This document shows, piece by piece, positions 61,798 through 64,000 of a stretch of DNA of 64,000 nt. The stretch covers positions 1-64,000 of the forward strand of contig NZ_SPQS01000010.1 of assembly GCF_004570865.1 (NCBI RefSeq), written 5' to 3'. The position numbers and the translations under genes are program-made. The stretch's first letter is position 1. The number at the start of each line of letters is the position of its first letter. The notes under the pieces are model-generated. The model had not been told where the DNA came from. It ran no database searches and saw nothing but the letters and a program-made list of their open reading frames with translations. The DNA comes from Bradyrhizobium frederickii. Lineage in GTDB: Bacteria; Pseudomonadota; Alphaproteobacteria; Rhizobiales; Xanthobacteraceae.

Positions 61798-63294
61798 TCA
61801 GATGCGGCGCGCCAGCGCCGCGTTGCCGGTGATGCGTTGTGCTGGAGCAGCGGCTGACGTCGCGCCAGATGTCGTGCCTTGGCTGGGGGAAGCGGAGCCA
61901 TTGGATCCTTGCGTGTCCTGCGCCTGGTTCGGCGCGGCCCCGCCGGTAGCAGATGCCCCTTCCGGCCGCAATGGCCGGGGCGGCGCAAACAGGAAGCCCT
62001 GGCCGAACCGCACGTCATAGTCGAGCAGGTCCACGACCGCGCGCTCGCCTTCGATCCTTTCGGCGATCAGGTCGATGCCGAAGCGGCCGAGCAGGTCGGA
62101 GAGGTCGGACGGATGGATGTCCGAGGTCGATGCCCGCCTGGGGTCGAGCAGCAGCGCGGCCGGCACCTTGATGAAGCGCACCCCTCGATCGGCCAGCTCG
62201 CGCGGCTCGATGCGCAGATCCGTGACGTGGTCGATCGAGAAGCGGAAGCCACGCTGGGCGAGTGCCGCGAGATTCTCGGTCTCGGCCGGGCCGAGATTGC
62301 GGAACGTCGATTGCTTGAACTCCAGCACCAGCGAGGGCGCCAGCGCCCGGTTGGCTTCGAGGAAGTCGAGGCATTGCGCGAAGGTGGTGGAATTGCCGAG
62401 CGTGGACGCCGCGACGTTGCAGAACACGCCGACGTCCTTGTTGCGCACCATCAGGCGCCGCAGCACCTGCACACAGCGCAGCATCACCATGTTGTCGATG
62501 CGCCCGATCAGCCCGGAAGCCTCCGCGATGCTGATGAACTCCTCGGCTGCGACCAGCTGGTCGCGTTCGTCGCGCAGGCGCGTCACCGCCTCGTAGAACC
62601 GCACCTTGCGCTGCGGCAACGTCACCATCGGCTGGAGGAAGATGTCGATGCGGTTCTCGTCGATGGCGTTGCGCAGCGTCGCCAGCAATTGAGTCTGGTT
62701 GCGCCCGGTGGCGGTCTGAATCGGGTTGGAGGTCGGGGCCTGGACCGCCGGCGCCGGCCGCGGCTGCGCCGATGGAGGCGGAGGCGAGGGTGCTGCGGGA
62801 AGCGGGGGAGGGGCGGCTCGCCGCTCCTCGAACGGCGCAACCAGGTCGATCGGTGCCTCCGGCTCGGCCGTGGCGGGAGCCGCCGGGCTGCCGGCCAGCA
62901 TGTCCTCATGGGCCGACACGGTGGTGGCGAGCTGCCTGACCAATCCGCCGAGCTCGTTGATCTCGCCGACCACCGACTGGATGCGGTCGGAGTTGGTCGA
63001 ATTGGACGAGGCGATGCGTCCCTCGATCGCAGCCAGCCGGCGGCCGAACTCGGCCACCTGGCGGGCGAGGTCGGCAGTGCCGCGCGACAGATCCGCGATC
63101 TGGCCGCCGACGTCGCTGCGGTCACGCAGCCGCATCGACACGGCGTTGTAGAGGATCAGGAAGGTCAGCGCCGTGAGCGCCACGATCGCGGACTCAGTTC
63201 CGCTGATGCCGGCGACGGCGTAGAGCGCAAGCCCGAGCGAGGCTGCGACCAGAACCATGCAGATGGCGATGAAAATCGTCGAAATGCGAATCAT
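61798..63294 (-). CDS. TipF-like membrane protein with degenerate EAL domain
   Basis: A 498-residue protein. Two N-terminal membrane helices (residues 4-29 and 36-52), a coiled-coil part (62-133), a Pro-rich linker (about 140-195) and an EAL domain (205-440). EAL is changed to EAV (E235); N293, E325, D355 and K376 are kept, but the DDF motif is DHV, so the second Asp is missing. Probably no phosphodiesterase activity; c-di-GMP may still bind. The layout matches Caulobacter TipF, a flagellum-positioning protein. Confidence 0.88.
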   Translation of the reverse strand: MIRISTIFIAICMVLVAASLGLALYAVAGISGTESAIVALTALTFLILYNAVSMRLRDRSDVGGQIADLSRGTADLARQVAEFGRRLAAIEGRIASSNSTNSDRIQSVVGEINELGGLVRQLATTVSAHEDMLAGSPAAPATAEPEAPIDLVAPFEERRAAPPPLPAAPSPPPPSAQPRPAPAVQAPTSNPIQTATGRNQTQLLATLRNAIDENRIDIFLQPMVTLPQRKVRFYEAVTRLRDERDQLVAAEEFISIAEASGLIGRIDNMVMLRCVQVLRRLMVRNKDVGVFCNVAASTLGNSTTFAQCLDFLEANRALAPSLVLEFKQSTFRNLGPAETENLAALAQRGFRFSIDHVTDLRIEPRELADRGVRFIKVPAALLLDPRRASTSDIHPSDLSDLLGRFGIDLIAERIEGERAVVDLLDYDVRFGQGFLFAPPRPLRPEGASATGGAAPNQAQDTQGSNGSASPSQGTTSGATSAAAPAQRITGNAALARRI

Positions 63295-63435
63295 GCCGCG
63301 CGTTACGCCTCAAGAGCTGCCTGCCTCACCCGGGAAAACACGGGTCGCGATGCGATTCCGTCCTGCCTCGTGCCCCCAAAGCAGCATGAGCTTAACATCA
63401 TTGTTGATTCGAGGGGATAGCGGCCCCGCTGAGGC

Positions 63436-64000
63436 TCAAGTCAATCCGGCCCGGCGAAAGCCTTCGAGGTAGCGTTCGCGGTCGCTGGCAAGCTTGACCG
63501 GCATGAACTCGGCGAGCCAGGCGAGCGAGATGTTCGGCTGGGCACGGCGGAGCTCCTTCAACGCCGCGTGGGCGAGATCCCTCTGCCCGGCCATGCCGGC
63601 CGCCGCCGTCAGCACCCGATGCGCGCCGACGAAATCGCTGCGCTGGCGCAGGGCCTCCTGAGCGAGGCGGATCGCCTCAGCGTCATCGCCGCCGAGGAAG
63701 CGGGCATAGGCGGCTATACCGTAATAGACGGGGGCATAGGGATCGCGCGGGCTGAGGCGGATCGCCCGCCGCGCGGCCTCGTCGGCATCCCGCCAGCGGC
63801 CGCAATAGCCGAGCGCCAAACCATAATAACCCTGCGCCAGGGCGAAATTCGGATTGAGCCGCAGTGCCGTCTCGAATTCGGCCAGAGCATCCTGGAACCG
63901 GCGTGCAAACAAATTGACGTGGCCGAGCGCGTTGTGCGCCCAGGCATCCTCGCTGTCGGCACGGATGGCGGCCCGTGCGGCACGTTCGGCACCGGTGATT
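63436..64000 (-). CDS. TPR protein, C-terminal part (start outside the window)
   Basis: An open frame entering from the right edge; 187 codons and the stop are visible. Tetratricopeptide repeats: HNALGHVNLFARRFQDALAE, LAQGYYGLALGYCGRWRDAD, PYAPVYYGIAAYARFLGGDD, VGAHRVLTAAAGMAGQRDLA. The pattern is like the C-termini of rhizobial class III adenylate cyclases and related regulators, but the catalytic part is not seen, so this is a guess. No start can be given. Confidence 0.85.
   Translation of the reverse strand, partial: ITGAERAARAAIRADSEDAWAHNALGHVNLFARRFQDALAEFETALRLNPNFALAQGYYGLALGYCGRWRDADEAARRAIRLSPRDPYAPVYYGIAAYARFLGGDDAEAIRLAQEALRQRSDFVGAHRVLTAAAGMAGQRDLAHAALKELRRAQPNISLAWLAEFMPVKLASDRERYLEGFRRAGLT

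Overview
The window is high-GC alphaproteobacterial chromosome. Protein sequence and gene order point to Bradyrhizobium or a close relative: glcDEF, a CIRCE-controlled groESL, hisZ-hisG, the ubiA/DUF6101/pmbA/cysQ/DUF4170/waaA/lpxK block, purD-xseA, and mutL/arfB/M16/M16/lspA/ileS/ribF. Most genes are housekeeping. No tRNA, rRNA, CRISPR array, prophage or intact classical insertion sequence was seen. The spaces between genes are rich in short dispersed palindromic repeats of several families.

Layout. 0.4-5.6 kb: a c-type cytochrome divergent from glcD-glcE-glcF (glycolate oxidase), then a lysine/alanine-rich histone H1-like protein. 6-11 kb: a TorF-type porin, a YddA/BacA-like ABC transporter and an LldP-family lactate/glycolate permease. 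11-19.5 kb: envelope proteins, groES-groEL behind a promoter and CIRCE operator, a CheZ-like phosphatase, an L,D-transpeptidase and a DUF2076 protein. 19.6-24.7 kb (minus strand): a YdjC/ChbG deacetylase coupled to a GT2 glycosyltransferase, then hisZ-hisG and rsmE. 25-33 kb (plus strand): ubiA, whose start lies inside a large hairpin, DUF6101 (minus strand), pmbA-cysQ-DUF4170-DUF374 acyltransferase-waaA-lpxK, a tightly overlapping lipid A/Kdo operon. 33-36.7 kb: a patch of small accessory genes. 36.9-43.8 kb: xseA, an alpha/beta hydrolase, a membrane protein plus winged-helix regulator, a REP-associated tyrosine transposase between inverted REP sequences, a decayed duplicate of the regulator's 3' end, and purD. 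44-50.4 kb: a fluoroacetate dehalogenase, tadA, an RluB-type pseudouridine synthase with a very long disordered N-terminus, rsmD and mutL. 50.7-60.1 kb: a small secreted protein, arfB, two M16 peptidases, a periplasmic protein, lspA, ileS and ribF. 60.3-64 kb: an orphan CheY, a HAD-IIA hydrolase, a TipF-like degenerate EAL protein and the C-terminus of a TPR protein.

How genes may work together. The dehalogenase at 44 kb carries all eight key residues of the structurally known enzyme and would release glycolate. GlcDEF at 1-5 kb would oxidise glycolate, and the LldP-type permease at 9.3 kb could carry it, so the window may hold much of a fluoroacetate-to-glyoxylate route. The CheZ-like and CheY-like proteins and the TipF-like EAL protein are all motility-associated families, standing alone outside a chemotaxis cluster. 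The transposase at 41 kb and several GTAG-footed hairpin pairs elsewhere in the window look like one REP/RAYT system.
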